A stretch of 64,000 nucleotides of DNA from Membranipora membranacea (taxonomy: Eukaryota > Bryozoa > Gymnolaemata > Cheilostomatida > Membraniporidae): assembly GCA_914767715.1 (NCBI GenBank), contig OU612066.1:35130283-35194282 (forward strand). Direction: 5' to 3'. The position numbers and the translations under genes were made by a program. Below the pieces are notes generated by a model. It was not told where the DNA came from. It saw nothing but the letters and a program-made list of their open reading frames with translations, and did not search any database. Positions 1 to 12,055 of this stretch are shown here, piece after piece. How positions within the stretch are numbered: the stretch's first letter is position 1; the number at the start of each line of letters is the position of its first letter.

Positions 1-595
1 AGCCAAACAAGGACCCTTTATAGTAATATGATTTACTTCTGTACATAGATAAGTTACCCGATGTAGAATGAGTGTGCGGTATTGTCTAAAACAGCCTACT
101 AAGCTTTTACAAGATGGTCCCTTTTTATTTTTCTAACATTCAAAAAGTCCTGCTTTGCTTGATCGCCATTGATTATTAGTGATTCTTTTACTCACAAAAT
201 ACTTTCCAATAAAATTTTAAGAAAATCACGCCACAACAATCTAGCTGGAACAATACTATAATATTATATTTTCCATTACTGTATTTTATAGAGCATGCCA
301 GTTATATAAAGCTTTATGCAAACAACTGATGGACATGCATTCCTATAAATTTGCTGCTGAATTGCCACTATGCCATGAACCATAAAACAGTTTGTTGTGT
401 CTCACAAATATCTAAAGAGGTCAGTTACATGGAGGTAAACGAAGGGTGTATTATATATACAAATCTCTACCAGCTATGCAAGATAGAAGCAGGAAGATTT
501 GAAATGGAACACGAAAACAGTCACAAAATGACAGGCAGAAGAAAGAGAGCAGTGTTTCAGTCATGACACATACTTCTGTATAAGTCTATTGCTTG
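1..595. other. Flank without recognised gene
   Basis: AT-rich sequence downstream of the 3' end of the minus-strand pseudouridine synthase gene. It probably holds that gene's 3' untranslated region. Only short frames occur and none looks like a protein family. Confidence 0.4.
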
Positions 596-3500
596 CTAGG
601 GATGCCACTTCTTCCAGAATTTGAGCAGTTTGATACTTCTACTGAAGAACTTTGGTAGTTGTGCAGACAAAGTCAGATCTCGGCCGGCGTGGAAGTAGTT
701 GGGTAATACCAGTTTAGATGCGTGTAAATGCATAGGCATGTGGCGAGCTTTACTCTGCTCCAGCTGGAATTTAAGCAGTGTGCTGCCAGGTAGTCTCTGC
801 AATCAACCAATAACAACTGGCTGAACCATGGGCATTTTATTGTGATTTGGTGTTGGAAATGTTTAAAGACTATGGAATTCTTGCAGCCTAAGTGAACACT
901 CATTCTTTGAAGCTAACATGTTCCATGCAGTGTTCACATGAGGAATCTTAGGGCCACGGCACACTAACTATGTCTCATTTAACAGTGCTATAGTACAGAC
1001 GTACCTGAGGAGCCAGTCTAGTCCTGTCTGAGTATTTATGGTCTCCAAGTATAGCACAGCCCAAACCATCAGCTAAATGTACTCGTATCTGATGTTTTCT
1101 ACCTAAAAATATGAAAGTACATGTAAGTAACAAACAAGCTGTCATAAAGTAGCTTCGGATATAACCTTGAATAAATAAATGGTATATAGTATCATCAATG
1201 TCACTGAAGTGTAAAATAAGCTCTTTCATTTCAAGAAACAGTGTCATGAATATTCTTCCCAATGCTTAGCAGGTGGTTGTATCCTTGGTAACAGAATCAA
1301 CAATTTGGTTCCAAGTTGTCTACTACATGTAGGATATACATGAGTAATAATACATGAGTCATGTAGCTTATAGGAGAATTCTCTTTATTGATTGGAGTTA
1401 TGCTCTCTCATATTACAATTATGTCAATGCATTCCAAATCCGGAGTCATCTGAAATCCCCAGAGTGAGGCTCACCTTGCAGAGGATATAGATGAAGTAAC
1501 GCTGCGCTATCGGTTCTCTTGACCACCTCATACTCTGTTTTAGAGTTATATACTCCTTTCCTATGAGTCATTGTATCATGAGGTACCAATACAGACTACA
1601 GTGAATAAAGCAGTATAAGTAAAGTGATTCTTGTGTAAGGGCATAACTGAATGTTCTTATAAAAGCAATAACGGTAGAAAGACAACGAGAAGACAAAGTA
1701 ATCTCAGGTGTGACAAATGTTATGGACTATTTATTACCTGCCTCAATTGCGTCAATCAGAGGGAAATTGAGGGTTCTTAAAAAAAATTCCCATGTACAAG
1801 TGGCAAAACGATCAGGTGTGAGCAATTTTTAATGTGCGCTAGATTTTACACAAGCTCTACTGCTTGATACAAGTCAGCTTTTTGTCACTTAACAAAATGA
1901 GGGGATCAAATAGGTATATATTAGAATCATCCGCTACTAGTCTTCATAAAACTACATGTATTCACAACTGGACTTACCCTTCTGTATTTTTTGGATACTA
2001 TAGTATCGGTCGCTATGGGTATATCGATACAACCTCTGAGCTGTTTGGGTACTCCGTTAGTTATAGCTGAGTAAGTCTTGGATAAATCTCCAGTCTCAAA
2101 TCTTCTCTTCAGATTCTTAGACCAATCTTCGCCTCTGTGTGATGACAAATTTTTGATGGTTTTTAATAAATGATCCAAAAAAAATGAAAACAATCACCCG
2201 AAATATCTGTCACCAACATATTGTAACAGTGATCCAACACGAAGACTGAAACAATATAAACTAATGTACATGAATTATATTTGTTATAATTAACGATATT
2301 TGTAGCAGTTTTTGACTCAATTATCGTCCTGGTGAAGCTTCAGGAGATGACAGAGGGTCCTTTAACAGCCAATGTTTAGATAGTTATACCCACAGACATA
2401 TAAATATTTATATAAGTATTTATATGTTTAAGGTGATACCAGGCTAACTAGACATAGCATTATCATCTAGGTGATGGACAGGTGCACTTACTTAGCGACT
2501 ATAATAGCACCGCTGCAGTTCTGATCCAGTCTATGACACAGATACAGAGGCTGATCACACTTCAGTCTGGCAGCAATCTCCGGTAGATATTTAGTTATAC
2601 TGTGATATAAACCTGCACCCCCTGTTAAATAAAGCATAAAATAAAAAATAATATAGTCACACTGAAGTTATGTAGCTTACTGATGCATACCCTTCAACTT
2701 CCTAAAAGCCTCAGCTAAAATATAGCAAATTGCGATAATACGTACTGAATGTATACAAAGACAAAATATTAGAAACATCATTAGTCTACTCTATCCTAGT
2801 ATTCAATGACACCGGTATACATATTATCATCAACACTCTAACTTATTCCTCCAAGAGGACTGAGATCAGAAGAAACAAAAGTTAAACACTTACCTTGGCT
2901 TGCTAAACCGTAGGGTTTGTTGAGACAAATCAGTCTGTCTACAAAGAATCATAAGCAAAATAACTTGAGAACAAAATTATCATTGCCAGTAAGTATTGCA
3001 CAGTACAGTACGGTATAGTGGGAAATAAGTACAATAGCATGTCTCTGTCTATCTTATAATTTCCATCGAGCTATGAAGTGGTTGTCATTGTACACAATTA
3101 ATTTCATTATTTGGCCTTCAAAAGATCGAGGTATGGTCAAGGTCATCGCAACTACTCACCATCCTCATACACTTTGCCTGCGATCAGCATGTCCACAATA
3201 GAATAGCCGGGTTCTTTATCTAAATCACCCACCAAATATAGCAGGGTCTTCTCACCAGTTCTCTTTACTTCCTTCTTTGTGTCAGGCTCTGGGCTATAAT
3301 TTAAGAATATATTAATGTCAGTATGATGTGATGACCAATAAAACACTAACTACGTACCAAGAAACTTTCACAAAAATGTTGACCATGCATCGGATTAGCT
3401 GTTTTGTTCCGCTTTTTCAAAACTCAAAATAAGACATCCTTTGAATTAATGGAGTATTACATACCGATTATCTGAGGGGCTTCCTTCTTCTTCTGTTGCA

Positions 3501-5067
3501 TATTCCCCAAGCTGGCTAGGTTGACTCTTTCTCGGGTCAAGTCTCAGTTTATTGGAGATTTTTCTTGTCTTCTGAATACTCTCATCCACAGTTTGACTCT
3601 CAAATGATGAATGTTGGTCAGGTACGCCGTATGTGCCTTCAGAGACTGATGTGCCAGCCATCTCAGGCCCATTGTCGATACTTGAGTTGGAGTGGTCAAT
3701 GCCTGCTGTATCACTACTTATTCTAGGAGACTGTCTCCTTTTCCGAAGAGTAGGTTGATTTTCTACTTGAGAATTGTTAGCTGACCCAACATTTGGAGAT
3801 TTTTCTGACCTCACAGCCTCAGTGCGTAGTCTCTCAGCAGGATTGTCTTCCACAACAGAAAGGTCAGTCCCAGTCATTATCTGATCAAAGTAATTCAGTT
3901 CATCAGAGTTGAGTTGAGACAGGTGATCTGATTGTGTCCTAGGTTCAGCCTCCGGGTCAGAGTGTGTCGCAGGTACATCTTTTAGTATATTGGTACCAGT
4001 GCGAGGTAAGGTTGAAAAGTAATGCTCATCAATGACACCGAAATCATTGTGAACTGAATCGTTGTTAGTCGCAGAAGCTGATTGTTTTAAATTGGAATGA
4101 GAGGGTGATGAGTTGTGAGAAATGTTTTGAGTGGAGCCGAATGTCAAAGCTTCAGAGAAATATTGTTCATCAACTGCATTCAACTCATTACTGCTAGCTT
4201 CAGGGGTTTTCAAGTCAGATGAGGTTTCAGTTTGCACCGACCCTGTGCTGACGCTGAGTAAGACATCATGTGCTATCTTATGTGCAATCTTTTGTTTAGC
4301 TTGAGTGTATTCGTTCAATGCGCTGTCTGGAGTAACATCGGGCGGCTCTTCAGAAAGTTGCTGCAGGACTTTAGCTTCCCGGTTCAGGTCAGCTTGGACT
4401 ATCTCCTCATAAAACTCCTCATCAAACAAACCGAGACTGTCGTCAGCAGCAGGAGGAGAGGGAGGAGATGTGTCTGATGGGGTCTCAGTGCTGTCAATAA
4501 AAGATTTCTGTCGACTACGAGCGGTCTTCTGTCCTATTGCCACTCTGCAATATACATATTAAATAATATCGAATTGATTGATTGATTATTATAATATATA
4601 AAAATAAGTGGTCTACACAGCGGTCTAGGAAATGCTTTATATTTAACTAAATCTGTAGCATACTCATAAGGAAGTTAAGCTGGCCATGTTTGTTAGATCA
4701 AAATATCAAGGTCAAAGTTGTCTTTTCTACAAAAACCAATGAGATAACTCACAATTGTATCACAACATAGCATTATAACTGCCATATTGATCTGATACAA
4801 AGACATATATTTTATTAACCACTGGTTGTAGTTGGAGTGATTTCGGCATTGTTAGAACAATGAGCACGCTATTTTCATCACTACCAATAAGAGATTTTTG
4901 ACCAAAAAAGTTTGTGATGAAAACTCTCACGCAAGCTGTACTGGAAATAACAATACAACTGTCACTGATGAAGTGTCTTACTGTCTACTTCTCTGAAATT
5001 CTTCTTCTTGCAGGGCTTCTTGCCTTCTAAGTGACCTCAAAAAGTTTTGCTTGTCATCAATTCCCAT
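596..5067 (-). CDS. RPUSD4: RPUSD4-like mitochondrial RNA pseudouridine synthase, nine exons
   Basis: This family converts uridine to pseudouridine in RNA; vertebrate RPUSD4 acts on mitochondrial 16S rRNA and tRNA. Exons in transcript order are 5067-4982, 4544-3465, 3293-3160, 2938-2894, 2621-2492, 2134-1978, 1532-1475, 1102-1005 and 763-596. All junctions are GT-AG and in phase, giving 1956 bases and about 651 residues. The RluA-type catalytic motif HRLD is in exon 5 ([16 protein letters not shown]). The usual HRLDxxTSG has Cys in place of Thr here. The family block [15 protein letters not shown] then ILGDHKYS is in exon 8, and LNKPYGL is in exon 4. The ATG at 5067 is the only start that leads in phase into exon 2. 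Human RPUSD4 is about 377 residues; the excess is N-terminal. RPUSD3 is the main alternative, but the ILGDHKYS...RLAPQ ending favours RPUSD4. Confidence 0.86.
3465..4544 (-). other. Long acidic, Ser/Thr-rich N-terminal exon of the RPUSD4-like gene
   Basis: This single 1080-base exon encodes about 360 residues of low-complexity, polar, acidic protein before the synthase fold. It contains a degenerate recurring motif: [31 protein letters not shown] and ELNYFDQIM, spaced by tens to about a hundred residues. No domain is recognised. The segment is probably disordered; the repeated aromatic/acidic motifs look like short interaction motifs, which is inference. The exon is in phase with both neighbours, so it is coding and not a retained intron. 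Confidence 0.75.
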
Positions 5068-6030
5068 GTTCTAACAGAGAGAGAGGATAAAGACTGGATA
5101 TGCTCACCTAAAATACACAAGCTATAGCAATAGCTAAATTGATGTAATGCCACCGATAGATGTTAATAACGTCGCATTTATAGCAATAGGCATCTCACCA
5201 TCAACACTTGTTTTGACAAGCTTGCTAAGACGGGTACAGAAACATCTTGTGTATTATGGATAAAAAAATAAATAAAATTGAACAAATCTCTTAAGAAATT
5301 CATGCCTCCTAGCAGCCAGGGTTATGTTGTGCTAAAAGTGTAACCGGTCAATGTCAATCTGCCACACATCTCTGTTTGAGGCGGGGCCACCTGCTTATGA
5401 CAGATACCCATCAGGCAGTGCTAAATGGGATCCATTTCACATTGTATCAATCTCAAAGTATTTGCTGAAACAAACCCATCCAGATATGCTTTGTTATTCG
5501 CTGTAGTATCCGCTTAAACCGCCCCATCCAGACGGGTTTGTTTCTCCAACTTTGAGGGTGTACAACCCATCCGTCTCTGTCAAATTTGCATCCTTGAGCG
5601 TTTGAGGTAGCTTATTTGGCCTCCAGCTGTTGGCCGAGTGAAAACCGGATGCTTATTTGGCAACCACCGGCATTTGCCACACAGGAATCTGGTTTGGATC
5701 TCAGCGCAGTATTGTGTCAACGAAACCCCTTCCTGTCATTGAAAACCCCTGATGGCATAGGCCTACACCTCTCTCACTGCATAAAATGAAATGTGCCACC
5801 AATATTCTTTAACTGAGTGATACACAACACTCTCTGCCAATGCTGCAGTGATGCCTTAATTCATAATCAACAATCTCACATTATTCAATGTCTCACCTGA
5901 TGTCTCACCTGATGATTCTTAGCTCCTAGCGCCGACTTCAGCGTCGTGACTTCAGGAACGTTAAAAACTCATGAATCGTTTTACGTTTCCAGGTCATTTA
6001 CCGGTAAACCAATAAGGAACAGCTTTACAT
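5068..6030. other. Intergenic, no gene recognised
   Basis: This should contain the promoter and 5' untranslated region of the divergently lying minus-strand RPUSD4-like gene, and on its right side the 3' flank of the retroelement fragment. No conserved motif or coding frame was recognised. Confidence 0.35.
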
Positions 6031-6945
6031 CTAACCGGGGTTCGGGGCAGGGGCTGTTAACAGTGGGCAACCAGGCAGTAGACAGTTCCAGTCTTTGGCA
6101 GTTCTAACAAAAAAGAACCGGCGATAGTGCAGAGTGTTGGTAGATGGAATGAAATACTGCTGTGCATGGCGTCTGCTGGAGTGGTGTGTTGATCTAGACA
6201 CATGTTCATTGATGATGTGAGGAGCATTAAAGTGGTAGGTGCGAAAGACCTGCAGTCGCCTACACTTACGGCGGTCATCCAGTGGTTGAAGGTCAAGCTT
6301 TGAGAGAAGACCTGTGGTGCTGGTTTTCCTGTCGCTGCGCCGGATGCCACAGATAAACCGGGCTGCACGACGCTGAACTGCTTGGAGTTTGGTCTCTACA
6401 GTCTGGGTAAGAGTGTCCCAAGCGCAGGAAGCATACTCGAGTACTGGTCTCACTAGCTGTTTGTAGGCGGTGGAGCGAATGTCTTCTGATGTTGTGAGAA
6501 CATTACCTCGTATGAAGGCTAGGGTGGCATTTGCCTTACTAGTGATTTTGGCTATGTGTTCGTGCCAGGTTAGTTTTGAGTCAACATACACACCAAGGTA
6601 TTTGGTGCAGTTGGTGCGGGGGATCTCGATGTTGTGGAGTTTGTAGGAGTTCTCTGATGGGCGTTTCTTCCTTGTGAAACAAATATGCTCACATTTCGAG
6701 GGATGAAACTCCATGTCCCACTGATTCTCCCACTGCTCAAGCCTGCTCAAATCATCTTGGAGTGTTTGGTGGTTGATTGCATCAGAGTATACAATTGTGT
6801 CGTCAGCAAACAATCGTACTGTTGACTTGATGTTGTCGGGCATATCATTGATGTAGTACAAGAAAAGAGTTGGGCCGATCACTGAACCCTGAGGAACTCC
6901 TGAGGTGACAGGGGAGACGTCTGACTCTTCTCCTTCAACTACTCA
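6031..6945 (-). mobile_element. 5'-truncated non-LTR retrotransposon, reverse transcriptase C-terminal part
   Basis: The frame encodes the C-terminal half of a non-LTR (LINE) reverse transcriptase. It begins after a TGA in an AT microsatellite at about 6946 and runs through SGVPQGSVIGP, LYYINDMP and the catalytic FADDT (YxDD-type box). After that come the usual thumb-region landmarks KYLGVYVDSKLTW, LVRPVLEYASCAW and VQRRAARF, with the stop at 6031-6033. About 300 codons are open, so it is a fairly recent copy. The fingers, the upstream palm, the endonuclease and ORF1 are missing, which is the usual 5' truncation from target-primed insertion. The layout suits the jockey/CR1 group, but the clade was not determined. 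It cannot move by itself. Confidence 0.88.
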
Positions 6946-8180
6946 ATATATATATATGTTATTAATTAGAGGCAATTATATTTTAATATATCATAGACCA
7001 GGGAGAATGCATAGACAGAGATAATTTCTGCAGTTATCCATCTCAGGCATGCATTTCAAAGGCAGAAGTTTCCTTGACACCCTTCATTCATTGCAGGCAA
7101 CCATCCTCTCTGCACTGCAGGCAGGTTCCTGCTGAACCTCAACATTATTATGTAGGCTCTCTATTATAGTATTGGATCCCCCATTTGCCTTGATAATGGG
7201 TAGACAAAAACATTATATTTATGTAGCTGTTGGGGATAGACATAGCCATCTAAAGTTACAAGCATATATAAATTGCCTTGTCAATGATAGACCAACCCCA
7301 CCCAAAAGAAACACCATCATCATGTTTGTAAGTAATATTTGACTTTGAGCAATGAAGTTCATGGGTTTGAGAGAGGTGGTTGATCATGGACATACATTGG
7401 CAAGGTATACATGCTTGTTACACCAGATTTCTATGGTGAAAGATATACTCTTTTCCTTTGCAAGGCATGATAATAGATGATTCCATTTCTAATATTTCTG
7501 ATTTGTAAACAGTGATTTCATTTGTCTTCAGATGAACAGGCCAATCATAATCGATGATCTACAAGCCCCTCAAATAATTATATTTCTGGAACTAGGTCTA
7601 GCTGAGAATATTTGGAAAGAGAACTCCCATACCTACTCCTAATTTTGCTCATCATCATTATTTGATGTCTGTAAAGTTTACAGCATTGGTGTAACAAGCA
7701 AGGAGTAACAGCTGTTACTCCTTGGTAACAAGGGCACTTCCCAACCAATGAACTTCCTCTCCCTTCAGTTCATTGTTCCAACACTCTTAGGAATTTGTTC
7801 GATTATGGTTTGGGTATAGTGTTATGGACGAGTTTAGATGAATGTGGTTACGCGTAATGTGAATCCTAGTAGAGATTGCGAGTATGAGGAATTTTATGTA
7901 TTACATTTGCTAGTTGCCTTCTCGTGTACAAGAGAAGACAACTACAAAGTATCACGAATTTATGTTAAACAGTATGAATGAGAAGCCCTAGTTCATACAT
8001 GAATGAACATGGATGATTAGGGAGAGTGAGTGAGGTATTAATAGCAAGCAAAGAACTTAGCTCGGGGACTCTTGATCCACCAAGAGAACTGAGCACATCA
8101 AAAACATTACTTTGAGCTGAAATATGTGGCAGCAACACACAGATATCTAGCCACATATTCAGTATTAGATAGTATTATAA
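6946..8180. other. Intergenic, no gene recognised
   Basis: AT-rich DNA. An AT microsatellite lies at about 6944-6958 at the breakpoint of the truncated retroelement. No supported coding region or RNA gene was seen. Confidence 0.4.
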
Positions 8181-8184
8181 CTTA

Positions 8185-8243
8185 CAGAAAAACAACAAGA
8201 AAACAACAAGAAAAACAACAAGAAAACAACAAGGAAAACAATG
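8185..8243. repeat. AACAAGAAA-type short tandem repeat
   Basis: About 60 bases made of five or six variants of AACAAGAAA/AACAAGGAAA in direct order. A simple repeat with no coding meaning. Confidence 0.75.
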
Positions 8244-8591
8244 CAATCAGCTAAGTAACCAAGATGATTGTGGTTGCGAGTTCATATCTTGTTCTGTTTA
8301 TATTTGTATATGTTTTTCTATCATGACGTTGTCTCTCACCCATGTTTTTGTCTATCTCTAGGTTTGATATCACCGTAACAGGACAGGTCGATCAGGATTA
8401 AATTACTTTGATGGTTGTCGATTCAGAGGTAGAATAGTGTAATTCGGTGAGTTGTATATTTATATAAATTGAGTATTTGCCATTAACTAGTTGTTAATGT
8501 ACACCCCCAAGTGCACCATTTAGAGTGTATCAATAGTCTGCCCACAGTTGATCTGCTGGTCAGGAAAGAATAATCATAGTTATACATAATA

Positions 8592-9090
8592 GACAGTTTT
8601 CTGAGCTCTGATTTAGGCCTCAATTCGGAGTTTTTCTCTCTCCAGTTTGGTACTTTTAACCCACGCCGCATAGGAAAAACGTGCTGAAAAGAGGGTTTTC
8701 TTGAAAACCGCTTATCATGGAAAAAAAATTATTTTTGATTCAGAATCTGCAACATTGAAAACTCATAAGGACATAGTTTTGGAAATAATTTTAGTATTTG
8801 GATAGTCAATTATAGTATTTTCTGCCTATTTTGCGGACAATTTGGCAGAATTTTTCATGTTTTTCGTCACTAAAATTAAGATTTATCAACATTCAAGCCT
8901 CCAATGATTTGGAAACCCTGCCTCTAAGGGTTTTCAATGGTGCAGACTCTGAATCAAAAATCCTAACATAAGAGGTTTTCAAGGTAACCCTCATTCAGCA
9001 GGTTTTTCCTATGCGGCGTGGGTTAAAAGTACCAAACTGGAGAGAGGACAACTCCGAATTCAGGCATAAATAAGAGCTCAGAAAACTGTC
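8592..9090. mobile_element. Foldback/MITE-like element with arms of about 200 bp
   Basis: The ends are inverted copies: it begins GACAGTTTTCTGAGCTC and ends with the reverse complement. The inverted match continues for about 110 bases at roughly 85-90% identity. It includes CCAGTTTGGTACTTTTAACC near 8643 and its complement near 9021. A weaker match continues for about 100 bases on each side, leaving about 85 bases of unpaired centre. A TA dinucleotide flanks both ends (8590-8591 and 9091-9092), consistent with a Tc1/mariner-type duplication. The match extends through a palindromic AATA/TATT, so the exact edge is uncertain. No coding capacity. Confidence 0.8.
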
Positions 9091-10783
9091 TATTCAACAG
9101 ACGAGACATAACAGTTAAACCGTAGAACAAGTTATCCCAGTACCAGTACATGTGTCCAGCCTTCCCACCAGCTGAAGTATCGGGCCCTCATCAGCCATTT
9201 CCTCTGGCATCCACAGTTTAGACAGGTCATTAGCATACACTTCATTCCGAACCGCAGAGACCAAGTCTTATTTACATGGTTCAACTCAACTAACATAACT
9301 TTGCCTGTTGGGAGATGAGGTATAGCTATCGATTTGACAGCTGATGAGGAAGACATTATTACAAGAGGGGTAGTTTTGGCAGTGGCACATTGACCACAGG
9401 TAAATCACTAAGTAGCTCCCACTTGTATCTAACCTTGATGAGAGCGAGCTGTTAACCATGTGATTCGTGGTCCTTGCTGTTTAGGTTTATACGTAAGTCA
9501 AATATTGCAATCACCGTGTCATATATCAGTTCAAAGTGCCCGAACTCTATGCCATGATTTTGAGCCAGTACTTCAGCGATTTCCTTTATAGTCACTTTCC
9601 CCACGGGACACCTGTAGGGATTTCTAATTATCCTGAAGAAAGAAAAAATAAAAAAATGAATATATGAATGAAACGCATCATAACATTCCAAGTTACGATA
9701 AAACTACTTATCGCAAGGTATTACTCCTTGTTTTCAAATCCTGTTTCACAAAGTTAAACTGGACTTGTGTAATAACTTTAGGTTCAGACAAATCTTGGGG
9801 TACAATAGAGAAATTTGCTGAATAAACAGGGGATCCGGGGTACAGCATTGTGTTGAGGGATGAATTTAGGGCGATTTCTGGCCACCTCCTGACAACTTCT
9901 TAGGGCATTGGCTGTCTGTGATTGGTCTGGAGGGATGTGGCACTGCCCTGGTCATTGTGTTGGTGTTTTCTGTGAATCCGGCAATTATGTTGTTTAACGC
10001 TTACAACCCAGGTCACTGAACGCTAGTGAACAAAACACATGAGTATATGTCACCCTACAGTTATTATATATATAAATACATTTATATACATACATATATA
10101 TATATATTTAAACCATCATATAATTACTCTAGGCATGTCACTTACCATAGAGTAATGGCCCTGTGCTGCTCAACTGAGTTCCTGAAAAACCAAAATGTCA
10201 GTTCATCAACAAAAGTGAGAGAAACATTATCGAATAAGGCAACCTAAAGTGACATTATATAGATTTTACAAGAAGACTGTCCTTTTGGATTGTTAAACTA
10301 CCATAGAATGATTTCACTGTCAAAATACAAATAATATATAGTCAGGCAGCTAGTTCTGCAGTCAATGAAAGAGTTCATAACACTACTGGGTAAAAATTAT
10401 GTATTGTGTTCACAATTATCCCCCTGTTCATCCAAGTGGTATATCTCTGATGTAAACTCGGAGTATGTACTGTATAAGCCAAATAAGCTGCTAAGTTTAT
10501 ACATGTTTAATTACCTAGTTTTTTACACAAACTAAAAATAAATATAATTTCAGTGTCAGGGAGACATTTTACAGCATTAGATGACTTCATTTATCAGCCT
10601 TTGTTGGGAAATTCAGCTTTCCAAGCTCTCCAAAGAAGGCAGTTTGCTTGGCTTGTACAGTACATACCCCATGTTTACGCCAACGATTAGCAGAAAGTGT
10701 AATTTCTAACTCTATCCATGACTTTTACGCAGAAGAATTTCGAATTTTCCCACTGTATAAACTGCTCATTAATTGGTTTTATG
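9091..10783. other. Mostly non-coding interval
   Basis: AT-rich DNA with AT microsatellite stretches near 10060-10110. Apart from a weak minus-strand exon candidate described separately, no gene is supported. Confidence 0.35.
9452..9632 (-). other. Possible minus-strand exon, unidentified
   Basis: A minus-strand frame opens just after an AG acceptor at 9633-9634. It reads RNPYRCPVGKVTIKEIAEVL, then NHGIEFGHFELIYDT, before a possible GT donor at 9511-9512 or a stop at 9452. The composition looks protein-like, but no family was recognised and no full gene could be assembled around it. It may be an exon, a relic or chance. Confidence 0.2.
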
Positions 10784-10792
10784 GGTATATGC

Positions 10793-10912
10793 TAGATCAA
10801 GTTTGCTCCATTTTTCCCCCGTTGGAATTGCCCCCCCTCTACTGACACGCCGTCAGTAGAGGGGGGGGGGGGGGCAATTCCAACGGGGGAAAAATGAAGC
10901 AAACTTGATCTA
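10793..10912. mobile_element. 120-bp near-perfect palindrome with a 9-bp target-site duplication
   Basis: The element starts TAGATCAAGTTTGCT and ends with the reverse complement. The arms are about 50 bases and differ only by about one substitution and the length of a G/C run; the centre is GTCAG/CTGAC around ACGCC. GGTATATGC is present directly on both sides (10784-10792 and 10913-10921). That is a clean 9-bp direct repeat, as a transposase would leave. No coding capacity, so it is a miniature non-autonomous element. A 9-bp duplication points to the Mutator-like group, which is inference. Confidence 0.85.
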
Positions 10913-10984
10913 GGTATATGCAAAGATAACCCTCAACAAATGTCTCAAATCTACGTGAGGTTACTCAGTGTCGCCCACGCGTAC

Positions 10985-11165
10985 CTGCCAATCTTAGTGT
11001 CTTCCCTCTTAGAGCAGGTGCTTTGTAGTTTGAGAACAACATCTTGTGGTAACTCATCATGATTTGACCAATTGGATTTTCATTACCGGATCAATATCCC
11101 TCTCACATTCTTCTGCTAAGTACTCAATATCATGGTTCTCAAGCTTCACTATTGTAGATAGGCTG
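10985..11165 (-). pseudogene. Possible decayed minus-strand coding segment, unidentified
   Basis: Two protein-like minus-strand stretches lie end to end in different frames: VKLENHDIEYLAEECERDID, then ELPQDVVLKLQSTCSKRED, ending at a GT donor at 10983-10984. Joining them needs a one-base frame change and not a canonical intron. Either this is a degraded exon or one of the two readings is accidental. No family was recognised. Confidence 0.2.
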
Positions 11166-11656
11166 TTAGTTGGCAGGCTGTAAGAATGCCAGGGTGATTT
11201 TGACTATATGGAAAAAATCATTAGTCATAGCCATCAGCCAGTAATAATACTACTACTATTGTTATGGAAAGTAACCGCACATCACATCAGAGCAGTGAAA
11301 GAGAATATATTGATATTACAGCAAACTGCATAAGACTCAAAGGCCGTGGCATATTTCCTCGGAGGATTGAACTGTGGGTGATTATCTAAAAATAATAAAC
11401 CTCAGGGCGTTTTGAGTGGATATTTAGTTTGGACATGAATATCATCACTTGCAGCGGGCCACTGGGTCAATTGTGAGCATCATTAATGACCTTGAAGTGA
11501 AAAGCTTTCCTACATCCTCGAAAATCAGTGATGGAGGTAAATTAATATTTGCTCAGCTGATCACTGTACAGTACTGCAGAATCTCATGCTTCATTCATCA
11601 TGATAATCTAAATCTCATCATATCATTGCTGATTTCGAAGCTTTTACTCCTGAGGG

Positions 11657-11780
11657 AAGGGAAGGTAACTCCCATTCACTGCATTATGATGTCACAGTCT
11701 CCCGGATGTGCAATACAAGAAACAATCACTTCCGGGAGACTGTGACATCATTATGCAGAGAATGGGAGTTACCTTCCCTT
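11657..11780. repeat. 124-bp inverted repeat (MITE-like hairpin)
   Basis: The arms start AAGGGAAGGTAACTCCCATT and run about 50 bases to CAGTCTCCCGGA, with about two mismatches, around a loop of roughly 24 bases. No convincing flanking direct repeat was found, so mobility is not shown. Confidence 0.75.
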
Positions 11781-12055
11781 ATGGATAGCACTTTTACACT
11801 ATCAATAATTCATGCCAAGTAGTGCATTGCATTTTTTTACCACGCAAATCTGACATGACGTTATCATAAGTAACATGCTTTGGTGTTTGGGTAGCCTTAA
11901 TCCCCAACCCAAAACATGATTTGTTTCTTTGTTTACACACATAAATAAAGAGAACATATTTTGGAATATTTATGATGACTCTTCTACTATATACAGCTAA
12001 GAAGATATGTGTTGGAAAAGAGTGATGGGTTAGTTGAGCAACATGTCGTTGTGTT

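Noticed and set aside
4268-4477. Plus-strand 69-codon frame inside the RPUSD4-like gene
   Set aside because: Shadow of minus-strand exon 2, which is in phase with its neighbours.
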